A DNA stretch of 64,000 nt from Plectrocnemia conspersa (lineage: Eukaryota; Arthropoda; Insecta; Trichoptera; Polycentropodidae): contig VTFK01000118.1 of NCBI GenBank assembly GCA_009617715.1, positions 310,001 to 374,000 on the forward strand. Direction: 5' to 3'. Made by a program: the position numbers and the translations under genes. This document shows positions 33,679 to 45,429 of this stretch, in pieces. Position 1 is the first letter of the stretch, and the number at the start of each line of letters is the position of its first letter. The notes below the pieces were generated by a model. That model searched no databases. It saw only the letters and a program-made list of their open reading frames with translations, and was not told where the DNA came from.

Positions 33679-34110
33679 AAATTAGTATTATTCGCATTAC
33701 TCCACACTGGTCAAGCAAGCTAAAACAGGTCTGATTAAGTGTTTATAGATTTAGATTTTATATCTTATAGTTGGCGCGCTTTTTCTATTAAATATTGATT
33801 TCAGAGCCGTAATGGCGCCAAGCCCTTTTGACCGGAGTTCAGTTATATGTTTATTGAATTTAAGTCTGGAGTCCATATGTACGTATACCCAGGTATTTAA
33901 CGGTTGCTCTCTATTCAATGATATGCCCTTGTTCACTATTAAAAGGTGCAGGCAAGAGTTGTCTACGTTTTGTAAATATTATTGCTTCAATTTTAATTCT
34001 CCATTACATAATAAAAAAATCAAGTTTTCAAGGGATTTTTGTAGTTCAACTGAAGTATGTTTAATACCATAAGAACTAGTTATGATTACAGTGTCGTCAT
34101 TTTAGTATTT
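33679..34110 (-). pseudogene. Jockey-type RT fragment (after YADD box)
   Basis: On the minus strand this reads DDTVIITSSYG (end of the catalytic box), then ELQKSLENLI, NGELKLKQ, a stop, then VYVHMDSRLKFNKHITELRS and ALKSIFNRKSAP, and finally YKHLIRPVLA. These are the blocks that follow the RT active site in CR1/Jockey-class LINEs (thumb, the YLGV-x-LDSRL-type motif, and the Y-K-x-LIRPVL motif). Two in-frame stops show it is dead. The M fragment at 33494-33675 sits at its downstream end. Confidence 0.7.
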
Positions 34111-34229
34111 TTTAAATTAGAATATCATTATTATGTACATACATATATAGAATGAAGGATTTCTCTAAAACTAATTACAGTTTTTTGGCTTAAATATTTA
34201 TCTTTTTAGTCAAAAATGTCACTATAAAT

Positions 34230-34625
34230 TTAATTAATCGTCGCGCCAGCTACAGCACATACTCTCCCATTATCAAATGGCTATTCAGGAAACTATGCCC
34301 TGTGTGTGCGTGACAGCTAAAGGGAAACAATGCCCCATCGAACAAATTGCGCGTGCGCATACACGCGAAAAAAATCGCATTAATTTTAATTGTTGCCCAC
34401 AACGACGGTAGCGAGTTCTCAGGGGCGTACCGCGAAAAAAACCGACAAGAATGGCTTTGCATCTGATACGAATTAATTTATGACGCCATTATAAATCGTC
34501 GAACGCACATGCTCGGCCCGCGGACAGTCGCACTCAACATTTTTGCACGCGGACCGCGTTAATTATTGCGTTTGGGCGAGGCGCGATTCGGTCAGGTCGA
34601 AAAAAATCCTAATCAGGGTAATCAG
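34230..34625. promoter_or_regulatory. GC-richer island
   Basis: Complex block with GCGCGTGCGCATACACGCG near 34348, GGACCGCGTTAATTATTGCG near 34550 and TAATCAGGGTAATCAG near 34610. The 70-codon minus frame shows no domain. Candidate regulatory DNA. Confidence 0.3.
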
Positions 34626-35555
34626 AATCTGAAAATATTATTAACTAATTTACTCCTTTGAAACTAGTTATAAAAACGTATATTTTATAATTTGACTTAA
34701 TTACACAAAACGACCATTTGCGACGTATAGAAATACATATATATTGTCCCTCAAAATGCACTTTAAAATATATGGTTTGCTAACCATTTGCGGGAAAAAA
34801 CGTATAGAATATTAATTGTCTTAAATCTTGAAATTATCTTAAAATAACTTCCAACTAATTACTAGTGACTACCAGCTCTGGATTCGAAGATTAAGGCTCT
34901 CAAATCCCTAATTGAAAGTTAGCCCAAATTCGATTTCGAACGATCGGTTTGTGTCCAGAGTTTTATTTGAAAAATATCCACAGAAAGGATAACCTTTGCT
35001 ATTGGTGCTTTATGTCAAATAATACGGTTCGATGGGTGCTGCTTAACTGTCTTTCTTTGTAAGTTGGTGAATACGAATCCTTTTATGTTTTGAATAAGTC
35101 AACGTTACGTTGTAGGTGCGCTGAAAGCTTTTAAGTTGGGGGTCTAGTAGCTGCTTTGGGCGCTTGTCACGGTATTCGTTTAACTTTCCGAACACTAGTT
35201 GGACCATTCTTTAAAAAATGTTTCTTCTTATGTATATATTTTTTATATATGTATACATATGTGATCTTCTTAATAAGCTGAATTAGATCTTTATCATAGA
35301 ATTTTATTTACTATATATACACGACTAAAAAAATTTAAATTTTCTGTAAAGTTTGGTTTTTATTAGTCTTATACCCTAAAATTTAGTGTTTGCTTTGTAA
35401 CATATCAAACAATTCCCTTGAAAACTTTAAAAAATTGTATTTTTCCATACATATATACGAACTGATTGCACGTCGCACAATTATGCAGCGTCATATGACT
35501 TTGTTCATTTTTTCTCACATAATGTGTTAATGGCGGTTGTCACTCAGGCATATGT
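34626..35555. other. AT-rich DNA, no gene
   Basis: Mostly AT-rich with a mildly complex patch around 34860-35200. No frame, repeat or RNA gene supported. Confidence 0.4.
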
Positions 35556-35559
35556 CATC

Positions 35560-35830
35560 TATATGACTGTTTTTTTTTTCTTTTTTGACACCACACTTTC
35601 GCGGTGTCGATGATCTGCTTATCCATCATCGCGCAGACCATTTGCGCGTCGCTTAACGATGATGCGCGTGACGTGAGGAAAATTTGTCCGTTAACATATT
35701 TAGGATGTTGTTTTATTGTGTCGTTAATGGACCCTCGAACATTACTCATGCATCCATCGCCGGTAATGATCTTGTTATTTGAGTGTCAGCTGACGCTGAA
35801 GTCAGTGATGCAGATGAAAAAATGTGTATA
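35560..35830. promoter_or_regulatory. GC-richer island
   Basis: Complex block with GATGATGCGCGTGACGTGAGG near 35659 and GTCAGCTGACGCTGAAGTCAG near 35786 (containing a CAGCTG E-box). Frames of 64 and 75 codons overlap on opposite strands, which suggests noncoding sequence. Confidence 0.3.
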
Positions 35831-36289
35831 AATAGGCCTAATTTAAATTTAAGCACAGTAGTATTTTTAATTTTTAAATTGAATTAAATCTGACATATTT
35901 ATATTCCAAGGTGCATATCACAGTACCTCACAGTACACAGCATTTAACTGTAATAAATAATGTTGATGGCATCAGGCTTATATAGCTTTACAAAATTTAA
36001 ATGTCAGATTTAAAATATCTGATTTCGCAAGAAAAATGGGCAGATATTTTTTATAGCATTTTAAAATAATTGAGTACCTTAATGCAATTCGATCATTTTT
36101 TGTATAACGTATATAACTTTGTGGTATGTAAAAATGGTGTCAATCTGAAACAAATATTAAGGGAAAACTTAAAAAGAGAAACAGTTCTCTAGATAGGAGA
36201 CGCGTTATTCATTAGGTATGGTTTTTCATTTTTACCCCCCTCAATTGGTTAGTAAAATAAAATCATTTTAAGATAATTTATTCTCAGGC

Positions 36290-36600
36290 CCTTCGACAAT
36301 GTCCCTTGTTGGGTCCGTGCCACTTTCAGGCGCTCGTTATCGCACCATCGCCAATAGCAAATCTCTTAGCGGCTACCATGCGCTGTGTCACAGGGCCTTT
36401 GCACCGTATAAAGTTGCTATCTGGTCGCTGCTACACGATTTCTCTGGTCGCAGCCAGTTCATGCGCAGACAATGGTCGCCCTTTGCTCGGACTTTATCGC
36501 AAAGGCTGTCGGTTCATCTCGAGAGACTTGCTAAATTTATCGTGTCGAGGTGTACGGACCTTCTCGCTCCAAAGAGTTGAGGGGCAGTAGGGCTGAATCT
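36290..36600. promoter_or_regulatory. GC-richer island with two open plus frames
   Basis: About 280 bp are open in two plus frames at once (36299-36580 and 36306-36590), neither with a recognised domain. Simultaneous openness in two frames reflects composition more than coding. The block has GTTATCGCACCATCG and ATAAAGTTGCTATC words. Candidate noncoding element; a small exon cannot be excluded. Confidence 0.3.
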
Positions 36601-36749
36601 GAAAATTAAAAAAAAATAGTATAATAGAAACTTATATTAAGAAAGCATAAATAACGATAATGGTATACTAAATTGGTATATCGAATGTCCTGACTGTAAT
36701 GATGAGATTAAAACGATTGTTACAAAGTAAACAAATACTTAAAATAAGA

Positions 36750-36990
36750 CAAAAACGACCGGCGCTCTATCCATTAGTCAACGGCCTTATTGAGCCATGA
36801 CAGGCCTGGACGAAGCGCGATTTATGATAGGCAATAGATCGCACGATCGTGACCATCGAGTTAAATTAACTATATGTAACTACCGTGCACGTTCGTTGGT
36901 TCGAATCGTGAGAAATTCTTTGTTTTCAATTAGTTTCGGTATCCGTGTAAATAAATCATGTATAGCAAGCAACCATCTAAGGTTGACGTC
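36750..36990. promoter_or_regulatory. Moderate GC island
   Basis: Complex block around AAAACGACCGGCGCTCTATCC and GATCGCACGATCGTGACC. The 78-codon frame at 36797-37033 is unmatched. Weak candidate regulatory DNA. Confidence 0.25.
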
Positions 36991-37577
36991 AATACGGATC
37001 TGTATACATATACAAGGACTGAGTTATCTTTAACTTATCAACCACTGGAATTAAGGTCAATGAAATAGTAAAATCTTTTAAGACCATCAATACAATTTTC
37101 AACACTTAAAGCTAACTTTTGTTACATAATTTGTTGTTATATTTTCTTCTGCCCACAGATTCCATTTTTAATATTCTTCATTGACAAAAAATAGTCATTT
37201 TTCCCGTTAATGCTGTACATCTGACAGTTGAGCTTAAGAGGATTTGTGACTTGACTTGTAAAAATGCTACATAAAATTAAAATGAATAAATTAACCACCA
37301 AAAAAGTCTTCATAATTCAATTCAATCCTGTTGAAGCTAAAATGCGAATGGTTAGAAAAAATAGTTTTCTGAGATTATTTATTTTTATTAAATTTATGAG
37401 ATTATTTTCTTCAGCCAAGCACGTTCTATAGCACAGTTTTTTACCATAATAAGCAACCGACCTGACGGGTTAGTTTGTACTGTATTTATCTAATACTAAG
37501 CTTTATAAATAGTAAAAAAATCGTCGTTTATAGAACAAACGTGCTTTAACTGGCATCAATTCTTGAATAGAAACATT

Positions 37578-37624
37578 TATTTGATCACATCTTACTTTAA
37601 TCAAAAGTAAGATGTGATCAAATA
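37578..37624. other. Perfect 21-bp hairpin, 5-base loop
   Basis: The arm at 37578-37598 (TATTTGATCACATCTTAC plus TTT) is exactly complementary to 37604-37624, around AATCA. It lies in AT-rich DNA. The perfect arms suggest a recent inverted duplication, a MITE core, or a structured RNA segment. I see no longer stem outside it. Confidence 0.5.
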
Positions 37625-38089
37625 TATTTCCCTGACACTGTTAACAAATAATAGTGTTTAGTTCTTACCCAGAAAAAAAGTCTTAATTATTTTCTTATAA
37701 TATGTGGCTTTGATCTTTACGGAAAGACCATCGTATCGGGCTTGAAGGACCAGCGAATACACGTTGAATATTTTCACTCTTTATTTTCGTATTTTTACAT
37801 ATTTTACAATATTTAAATTATGATGAGCGCGAACTCCGGCTTGGTTTAGTCTAAGTATATTGACAAGTTTTGTTGATCCAATTAAAAATTAATTTAAAAA
37901 AAACTTTCTCTAATTTAAAAGTGTTACTTGCGCCGGAATGGAGATTTTAGTTTCATATGTTCGAAATTATTTTATGGCTATAGTTTTTGATTAAAAGCTT
38001 AATTGTTCACCGCAATATTTTATAGATTTATATTTCTCTTAAATATATTGGTGCAATACCTACATTTACATTTACGTCTTATCGTCGGC

Positions 38090-38760
38090 ATATCAATAAA
38101 GCATAGTTTGTCACCAAGTGGAAATCTCTAAGACAATAATACTCTCGAGCCTCTTCGCACAAGATACGCGCACAGAAGATATCTCACATCATATCGTTTA
38201 CTATACATTCAGTAGACCTTTCCAGCTTCGTATCAAAGATCTACGCTCTCTTGTGTGCTATATGATTTTATAATGCATGACTTAGATTCCTAGCCATTCC
38301 CAGATGTCCGATGCGAGGCCACGCGCTGACCGATAAGCGCCAGCGCAGAAAACAAAGGGCGTCCCGTGGCATTTTTCACGGCGCTTTAATTTATTAAGTG
38401 CGCCCGCAGGAAGAGGTGCTATCAACGGCAGGCCCGCGGCCGCTAATCGGCCCCCATCTGCCATTTGTTACCGAGTCTCCGCCGGTTGCCTGTGCTGCAC
38501 CGTCGTAATTTATGTTAAATTTATGCGCCGATAAAGAGCGCCTTTTTTTTGTTATTTATATTATGCACATCGTGCGCCGCCGAGAACATTTATTACCGCG
38601 AAATGAATATCGGAGAGGAGCATCTCTCCCTCTCTCTCTCGGTGTGGTAGTGTTTTTCGGCGTGCCCATCGTTTTGCATAACTGCTCGCCGAACGAGGCT
38701 AGCTTTTATCAGGATGCTAGGATGTTTTGTGCATGGGCGTTAATAGTGTGTTATTGTATT
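38090..38760. promoter_or_regulatory. Large GC-rich island
   Basis: Two adjoining blocks: 38090-38240 and the stronger 38280-38760. They contain a Sox-type AACAAAGGG at 38351-38359, TTTAATTTATTAAG near 38385, TTTATG words near 38510-38522 (Caudal/Abd-B-like), GGCCCGCGGCCGC near 38432, and a CT repeat at 38625-38640. Short unmatched frames occur on both strands. Strong composition contrast; candidate enhancer cluster. Confidence 0.35.
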
Positions 38761-38825
38761 TAAAATATTTTCAAATTATTTGGGTTATATTGCATCGATC
38801 CGATCCCATAATTTGATAAGCATAC

Positions 38826-39156
38826 ATATTCAAAGATGTCAGTAAGAGTCTGTTGAAGATCGAGTTTCATAAAGCATGTTAACATGCGTCCCACTGTAGC
38901 ATGTGGTATTATAACTTGACCACGTGACCACGATGCAGCGCTCGTCATGCGTGTTAACTGTGGAAGGATCTCACCGCTCGCGCTCGAAAGAGCAGCTCCG
39001 ACTTCGGTCCTTTTTACTCGGAAAATATGCCGACAATGTTCGGAAGCGCTCGAAGCTGGCCAAGTCGATTGAATTACCCCCACTTCACCTCCTGTTCTCG
39101 GTAACCTCGGACAACTTCCGAGAGATCTTAGAGCGGGTAGAACCGAACTCGACTGA
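38826..39156 (-). repeat. M element fragment 6, rearranged
   Basis: Internal M sequence in the orientation of copies 1 and 2, starting ATATTCAAAGATGTCAG and ending CCGAACTCGACTGA. About 40 bp unlike other copies are inserted after TCTGTTGAAG (near 38856-38895, containing the palindrome GCATGTTAACATGC at 38875-38888), and about 120 bp of the CTACGCGCATACTG region are missing. Neither terminus is present. Confidence 0.6.
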
Positions 39157-40690
39157 TTATCATGTAAAAAGTAGTTTGTATAATATTTCTTAAAACGGAG
39201 TCCTTATTTTTATTTTTATTTCTATTTTAAAATGATTTCTAATTTCTAACCTTTTTCTTTAAATTTTTTTACCGACGTTTTTTTTATTTAAATGTGGATT
39301 TAATTAAAACTACGCCAGTTAAAATATCCATTGAAATCCATATATTATATATGACAAAAAAAACTGTAAAAACTATTTTAAAACATTTTTGATCTTTCTA
39401 CAAAGTTGTTTTTAATAAAATGACGAATTTTATATTTTTTTCAATAACCGCTAAGATCAGGCTAATTAGTGAATTCAGACGAGATTTTTACAACTCTCTT
39501 TATAAAATGTTGTGTGTCAATATGACAAAAACTACAGCAGTTATTGTGTCCTCATATTTCGTTATATCACATAGTTTTTGGGTCTCCTGATAATATTTGA
39601 TACTACTGCAATGATTTATTCTCAAAAAAAAGTCGCGTCCATAGTCCTTTTGCAATAGGTATTATTCTTAAAAATTCTACCTTATAGCTAAAAATCTAAA
39701 AAATATTCAAGGTATATTTCTTAATAGATTAACAAAGTCCCAAATTATCCCGATCGGTCAAGGTGACGAGATAAAGTAGGGCCGCTGATATTTTCCCCTA
39801 TCCTTGTTCATGTATAAAATAAGTCATGACGCTGTCAAAAAAAATCACTTAAGTTGAACTTAAACTCAACTTTAACTTTTAGTGTATTTCAACTTGAAAT
39901 ACACTAAAAATTAATCTAACGCAGTTTACGCCGAATCGATACAAAAGACAACTTTAAAGTTCAGATAAAAGTAGCTGCTTTCATTTCGATCGTTCGATCT
40001 GGTCTAGCCAAGCTGTCATCTTGAATCTCTAATAGTTTAATTCAATCTTCGGGATCATTTGATAAGTTCACGATACAGCATCATGACAATAACGACACAC
40101 AACGTACCTATATTAAAATAACCATTTATAACACAAATTGTTTGGATATATTCAAACAGTAAAAAACCTTTGTATATTTTTCAAGTGGTACAAAACTCCA
40201 TAATTGGCAACTTTATAGGAAGAATATAAAATTGATTGATATCTCATTTCTATTTTTTGGATTTTTTTTTACACTTGCTATTTTGAAGAAGTGAAATTTC
40301 TAAAGCATGTGCGTTTATTATATATTAGAATGGTTGGGGAAAAGTGACATTATTAGGTAAGACTTTCATTTTCAAGCATTTTAAATTAATACATTATTAT
40401 ACTAAAATCTAATTTTTTTTAAAGTTAATGTTTTATAAAGCGTTAGAATTCTTACAAAAAAATATACATTTTAAGTCCTTGGTTTTAAATAAATAATAAA
40501 GCGATCAGGAAATTATAATTTTGGTATCGGTTAACGAGATGTACGCTTTGGGTTTTTTTCTACATGACTGACAGCCTTAAACACAGTATCAATCATAAGA
40601 CTATCCTTTCTCTTTAATATAAGTTAAATATATGTTTTTAGGTCCTTGATATTTGTTTTTAAACGATGTTTTAAATGCTTTCTATAATGC
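39157..40690. other. AT-rich DNA with one perfect palindrome
   Basis: AT-rich filler. The notable feature is a palindrome at 39877-39909: TTTTAGTGTATTTCAA, one central C, then its exact complement. The sequence before it repeats TTGAACTTAAACTCAACTTT words, and AACTTTAAAGTTCAG follows at 39951, so this may be the core of a small MITE. No genes seen. Confidence 0.4.
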
Positions 40691-41150
40691 ACCCATAATT
40701 TGAGACCATTACACCAATGTAAGTAGCGATTCAACATTAGGTCACTCCTCGGTCAAATCGGTTAGTGCTCACATGCACTACACGTATGTTTTTTTTCATT
40801 CGCCTTAAACAACTGACCATTAAAGTAATGCCTTGAGCAGCTGCATGCAGCCTTTCACCGACCACAACTAACCCTGTCGTGGAGCAGTAGCTCCCAAACC
40901 CAATCATTACGTTCTCAGTCTTCAATGAGATTATAAACTCGTGCGAGGCGATTTGATCAGTCGGCTCGTTAAGTTAATGCATCTTAATTGCAATCGGGTT
41001 GATTTGCAAATATGAGACTGTCTGGTTTTATCGATGCAATTTTCCCCTTAGACGGAATCGGTCATTTCTCGACCATAAAATGGAGAGCAACATATAATTG
41101 AAAGTCGAAGGAGGCGTTTTAATTGTGGCTCTGGCTAGGAGTGCACAAAA
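40690..41150. promoter_or_regulatory. GC-richer island
   Basis: Complex block with the perfect palindrome GCTGCATGCAGC (40840-40851) next to a CAGCTG E-box, TTAAGTTAATGCATCTTAATTG near 40970, and TGATTTGCAAATATG near 41001 (octamer-like). Unmatched 62-codon minus frame. Candidate enhancer. Confidence 0.35.
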
Positions 41151-42580
41151 CGCAAGGTGAGCAGAAACCCTTTTTATTTTTTCGAATATGGCGAATGTGC
41201 CTGTTTAGGAATTGTAACGAATATAGTAATTGATAAGATTGCAATGATTATGGTCTGAAATTAGCATAATTATATAGTGAAATTTATTGTAATTGTCGAT
41301 TCGCGCCACAATAACGATCGAAGCTCTTATAAGGAAGCTTGCTTTTGTATAATGTGGGGAAAAGCTTCGGATAGGCGTCGTTTCATTACAATATAAAAGT
41401 AATAGAACCAAATATACAAGACCATATTTTACATTAAAATACTTAGTTTAGTGTATAAATACTGGTTATAAAACAAGCACTAAGTACCATAATCATAATA
41501 AATAAGAATGTTCCATAATTTGATTTTAAATTAATTATTTATAGTAAATTTCTGACATACGTTGACTGTTTAATTCAGCCATTCATGATTTTTTAATGTA
41601 TATAATACTATTAGATTACACAGCATATTTATAGTTTTTTTTTTAATACAGAACTTTAGTATTTATAATGTTATGTTGATGATATTTTTCATTATGCTAA
41701 GAACAGCTATATGTATGTACGCTTTTAAAAGAATTAAGAATAGTGCTGCGTCTTAAGACCTTCATATTGTAATTTGTAAGACCTTATTACGCTGTAGTTC
41801 TTATCTTGACTTTCAAGTAAGCTCCGCTGGATGTGAGATCAAGATTTACCTCTCGTGTGTGGAAACATCTAATGTTTTTTTAAAGCAAAAATTCTTTTCT
41901 TCTCTACTCATTAGCCAATTAAATGTGATTTGGAACTTCTCTTTCCACACCTTTCCACGCCTATCATGTGAGATTTGGGGCGGAACTTGAAAATCTATTT
42001 TCGTTTTTTAAATACATTATTATATTCAACCTGTTTTACAATTGTATAAATTCGGCAACTATGGAATTTGCAAGTACTTGCTGCACGAAAAATATTTTGC
42101 TGACCATTTTCTTGACGTTCGATTATTTAAAAGCACAAACATTCTTTCATTATTTGTTCCGTTAACAATAGATCTCGTTATTTTTTGCAGTAATTAGTGA
42201 GACACTAGTTTGAAATCAATGTCCAAAATTTATTATAAAATATTACTACATAATATATGCATGACATGGCATAATTTTTTTAAATTATTTATTACGATAT
42301 TTCTCTGTGAAATTAGAAAAATCCAATCTTCGATGAAAGATCAGAAAAATAATCATATAATAATAACTAAATTCAATCTCAGAGACAATGTTAGGATTTA
42401 AAAACACCTGAATCTATAAGGAATTTAAGACCTGGTCTATCAGACAATAGTGACCACTGGTCTATCGTGATGATTTAAGTTGTTAATCTTGACAAGAAGA
42501 TACATCTAAAATCCTTTGGCATTAGTTATATTTGTACAGGACACTAAAACGCTAAAAATTACTTTATAAATACAATAATT
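41151..42580. other. AT-rich DNA, no gene
   Basis: AT-rich filler with short unmatched frames (41968-42165 and 42210-42401). No repeat or RNA gene is supported. Confidence 0.4.
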
Positions 42581-42592
42581 TTCGAGGTTATG

Positions 42593-42839
42593 CAGTGGCG
42601 TAGCTATGGGGTGGCGGAGCGGGCGGGCCGCCCCGGGCGGCACTAGCTTGGGGGCGGCATATTCGCGATGTTGTTCTTAACCCTGAATGCACTAAAACAT
42701 ATATAAATCCACGAATAACAAGAACTTAATAATAACCAATTAATTATTTTAAGAAATGCTGACTTTATGACCTTGCAAAAAAAAATGTATGGGGGGGGGG
42801 GGGGCGGCAATTTTAAGGATCGCCCTAGTTACGCCACTG
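42593..42839 (+). mobile_element. hAT-type MITE copy 2
   Basis: A 247-bp element with a perfect 8-bp target duplication, AGGTTATG at 42585-42592 and 42840-42847. Its ends are CAGTGGCGTAGCTATGG and, inverted, CAGTGGCGTAACTAGGG. It is homologous to 19702-19967 in the opposite orientation and contains a G run at 42791-42804. TIRs and 8-bp duplication assign it to hAT. The perfect duplication shows a relatively recent insertion. No coding sequence. Confidence 0.8.
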
Positions 42840-42849
42840 AGGTTATGGC

Positions 42850-44465
42850 ATGCATGCTAGATTATATGCTAGCCATTTTCAACAAAATATGGTACATTCT
42901 ATTAAGGTATAAACGTTTTTAACTACCATTGAACATAAGAGTCATAATAACAAAAATCTCAAATAATATACATTATAGTTTAAGATCATAAATAACATTT
43001 CAACATATTTTTTTTAAGTTCTCATCTTAACCAAAAAACATCTATTAGCGATAAACCATTAGCTAAAGCATATTTAATATAAATTTATAATAAAAAATAA
43101 AAGTGATATGTTGGCATTTAGTAGCTATTTTAAATCCAGTTTTATATGATGAATTGATTAATGAATTATTTATACCTTTTCAATTTTAAAATGATTCAAA
43201 ACGTCTTTTTTGTAACTAATTAATGACATTCTCTATACGCGATGGAATAAAATGCTATACTGCTTACTGTCCATATATAGTTTTTATCAGTGTCAGTCAC
43301 GAAGTAGCAATTAAGAATTGGCATAGATATTTCTCGTCGATTTGCGTGATTGATTGACACTTTAGCATGGATATGGCCGTTCGAATAGTTCTGTAATGGA
43401 AATATCTTGATTATTCATAGTGCAAATTGTGATACAGTTTTATAAACGGTTTAATGATAAAAAAATGTAGGTACTATTTATAAATAATTCAATTAGCCTT
43501 GCATACACATTTTAAACGCTATGATAGTAAAATACGTAATTTTATAAATCACTTAAAATTGTGAAATACGAATATGATATAAATAGTCTATTAATTTGAT
43601 CTGAATAATTGTGAAATTTAATTGGTAATTAATTCCATATTTCAAAATGAAATGACTTTTGACGTAGTCATATTAAAACGACATATTAAATGTGTACATA
43701 CATACATTTTGTACGTCTTTTATAAATACTCTAAAAGTATGTATTTATGATAAAATAAAATTACCAGGTTATTTCTTGATTATTAATAAAACGTTCAAAA
43801 TGAATGTATTTGTATATATAAATATTTTTTTATCAAAATTATTATGTTAAATTATCTAATGGGATTTTTTATCACTGCATTTTATCGCATTTTTTTATTT
43901 ATCTTATTTTATCTAACTAATACATACATATATATTATTGTAATTACGACAAAAAATACCAAACTAGCTTTCTTGAAAATAGTATAAAAATATTTATTTT
44001 AATTTAATGGATATATAGAAAATTGTATGAAATTCCTCACTATTTTTGACATTTTATTTTATGATTTTCTGCATTTTTTTAACAACATATTTTCGAGATC
44101 TTAACTATTTGTTTTCATAAATCACAAAAAACTTTTATTAAATAGAGAAGCAAGTTCATTAAACAGAAATCGACTTTTTGTCTATTGTATAAATTTATAT
44201 AAATAGAATGTATTTATTTTAAATTACTAATATATTAAACATTTAAATATAAATTTCTCCAATATAAACCTATTTTTTACCTAACCTACATAATTTTGTA
44301 TTATTTATAAGGTATATTATAATTAATTAAAATAAAATCAATTCAGCTGTATTACGTTGATTTTTTTAAGCGCAAAGCAATATGTTCCTAATTTTTAAAT
44401 CATTAGTTTTAAATATGGTGGTACGATTTTTGCAATAATTATATATACTTGCTATGTTGTTGTCG
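42850..44465. other. AT-rich DNA, no gene
   Basis: Strongly AT-rich, no features supported. A less AT-rich patch near 43240-43400 has no frame or motif I can name. Confidence 0.4.
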
Positions 44466-44640
44466 CTGAAATGCTGCGTTGTCGTAGTCTTAAAGTCGTT
44501 CTTAAAATCGGGTTCTACTCTTGGAAACTTAGGACGACTGCTTGACTGGTCCAAATCGGACGACAAAGTGAAAGCGGCTGGTTTTCTTCGCATCTAAGTA
44601 GTCGTCTGAGTCAATTTAATTTAAGTAAAAGTTCCCGATG
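44466..44640. other. Small complex island
   Basis: Short block of higher complexity (GAAATGCTGCGTTGTCGTAG near 44467) inside AT-rich DNA, covered by a 75-codon minus frame (44366-44593) with no domain. It could be a small noncoding element or an exon-like chance frame. Confidence 0.2.
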
Positions 44641-45429
44641 GAAGTAACATTTATGGCAGTTTTTTAGTTTATATACCACCAAGGAAAAGGAGGAATTTAA
44701 CGTTCTTTCTAGTCCACAAAATTTAACCATTGCTTTAATGTGAAACTAATTTTTTTTGTCAAATGCAGTGCTTTCAAAATTCACGTCTTTTATTTATCAC
44801 TCTGGCGATCGTTAATTAAGGGTAGAAGAAAAATAGTCTTATGCGCTAGTTAGAGTGTATTGTCTATCACACATTTTTTCAAATCAAAATAGTTTTAGCT
44901 GTACTTATGAGTAATTAACGTTTCAGGATAGATCCGTGAAATATTTTCAATTATTACCGTGCGAAAAATAAAAAATTGTGCAGAGGGCTGAAACCCACAT
45001 ATATTGGCAAATTCTCAATCATCTTGAAGCAAAATGGTATTTTTCTGAAGTTTATGCAGCTATGAATAAATACTGGGAAAAAAGTTTAACTCTCTTACTG
45101 GATATAAGGCTGAGCTTTTGAAAGTCAAAACAAAGCTAACCATATTTTTTAAGATTTCGATTATTCATATTACATACGAATAATGTGTATATATTTATGC
45201 ACATATGTTAGTATATGTAATATATTTTTATTTGTAGTAAAAAATTATGGATTTAAACATATCTGTCAGATTTTTTAATAAATTACTAAATGATAATGAT
45301 AATAGAACTCATATTCAAAACCCATTGATTCTATCAACGCCTTTAATTATAAATCGTTGATTGCTGTTTTCAATCAATTAACAAACAATCAACCCATCTC
45401 GCTACCGCCAGAACCATTCATCTACACGT
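44641..45429. other. AT-rich DNA, no gene
   Basis: AT-rich filler leading into the GC-rich island at 45430. Nothing supported. Confidence 0.35.

Noticed and set aside
36299..36590. Two overlapping plus-strand frames of 93-94 codons as a gene
   Set aside because: Both frames are open at once and neither shows a domain; composition explains it better.
36888..36905. GGTTCGAATC as a tRNA B box
   Set aside because: No A box, acceptor stem or cloverleaf can be built around it.
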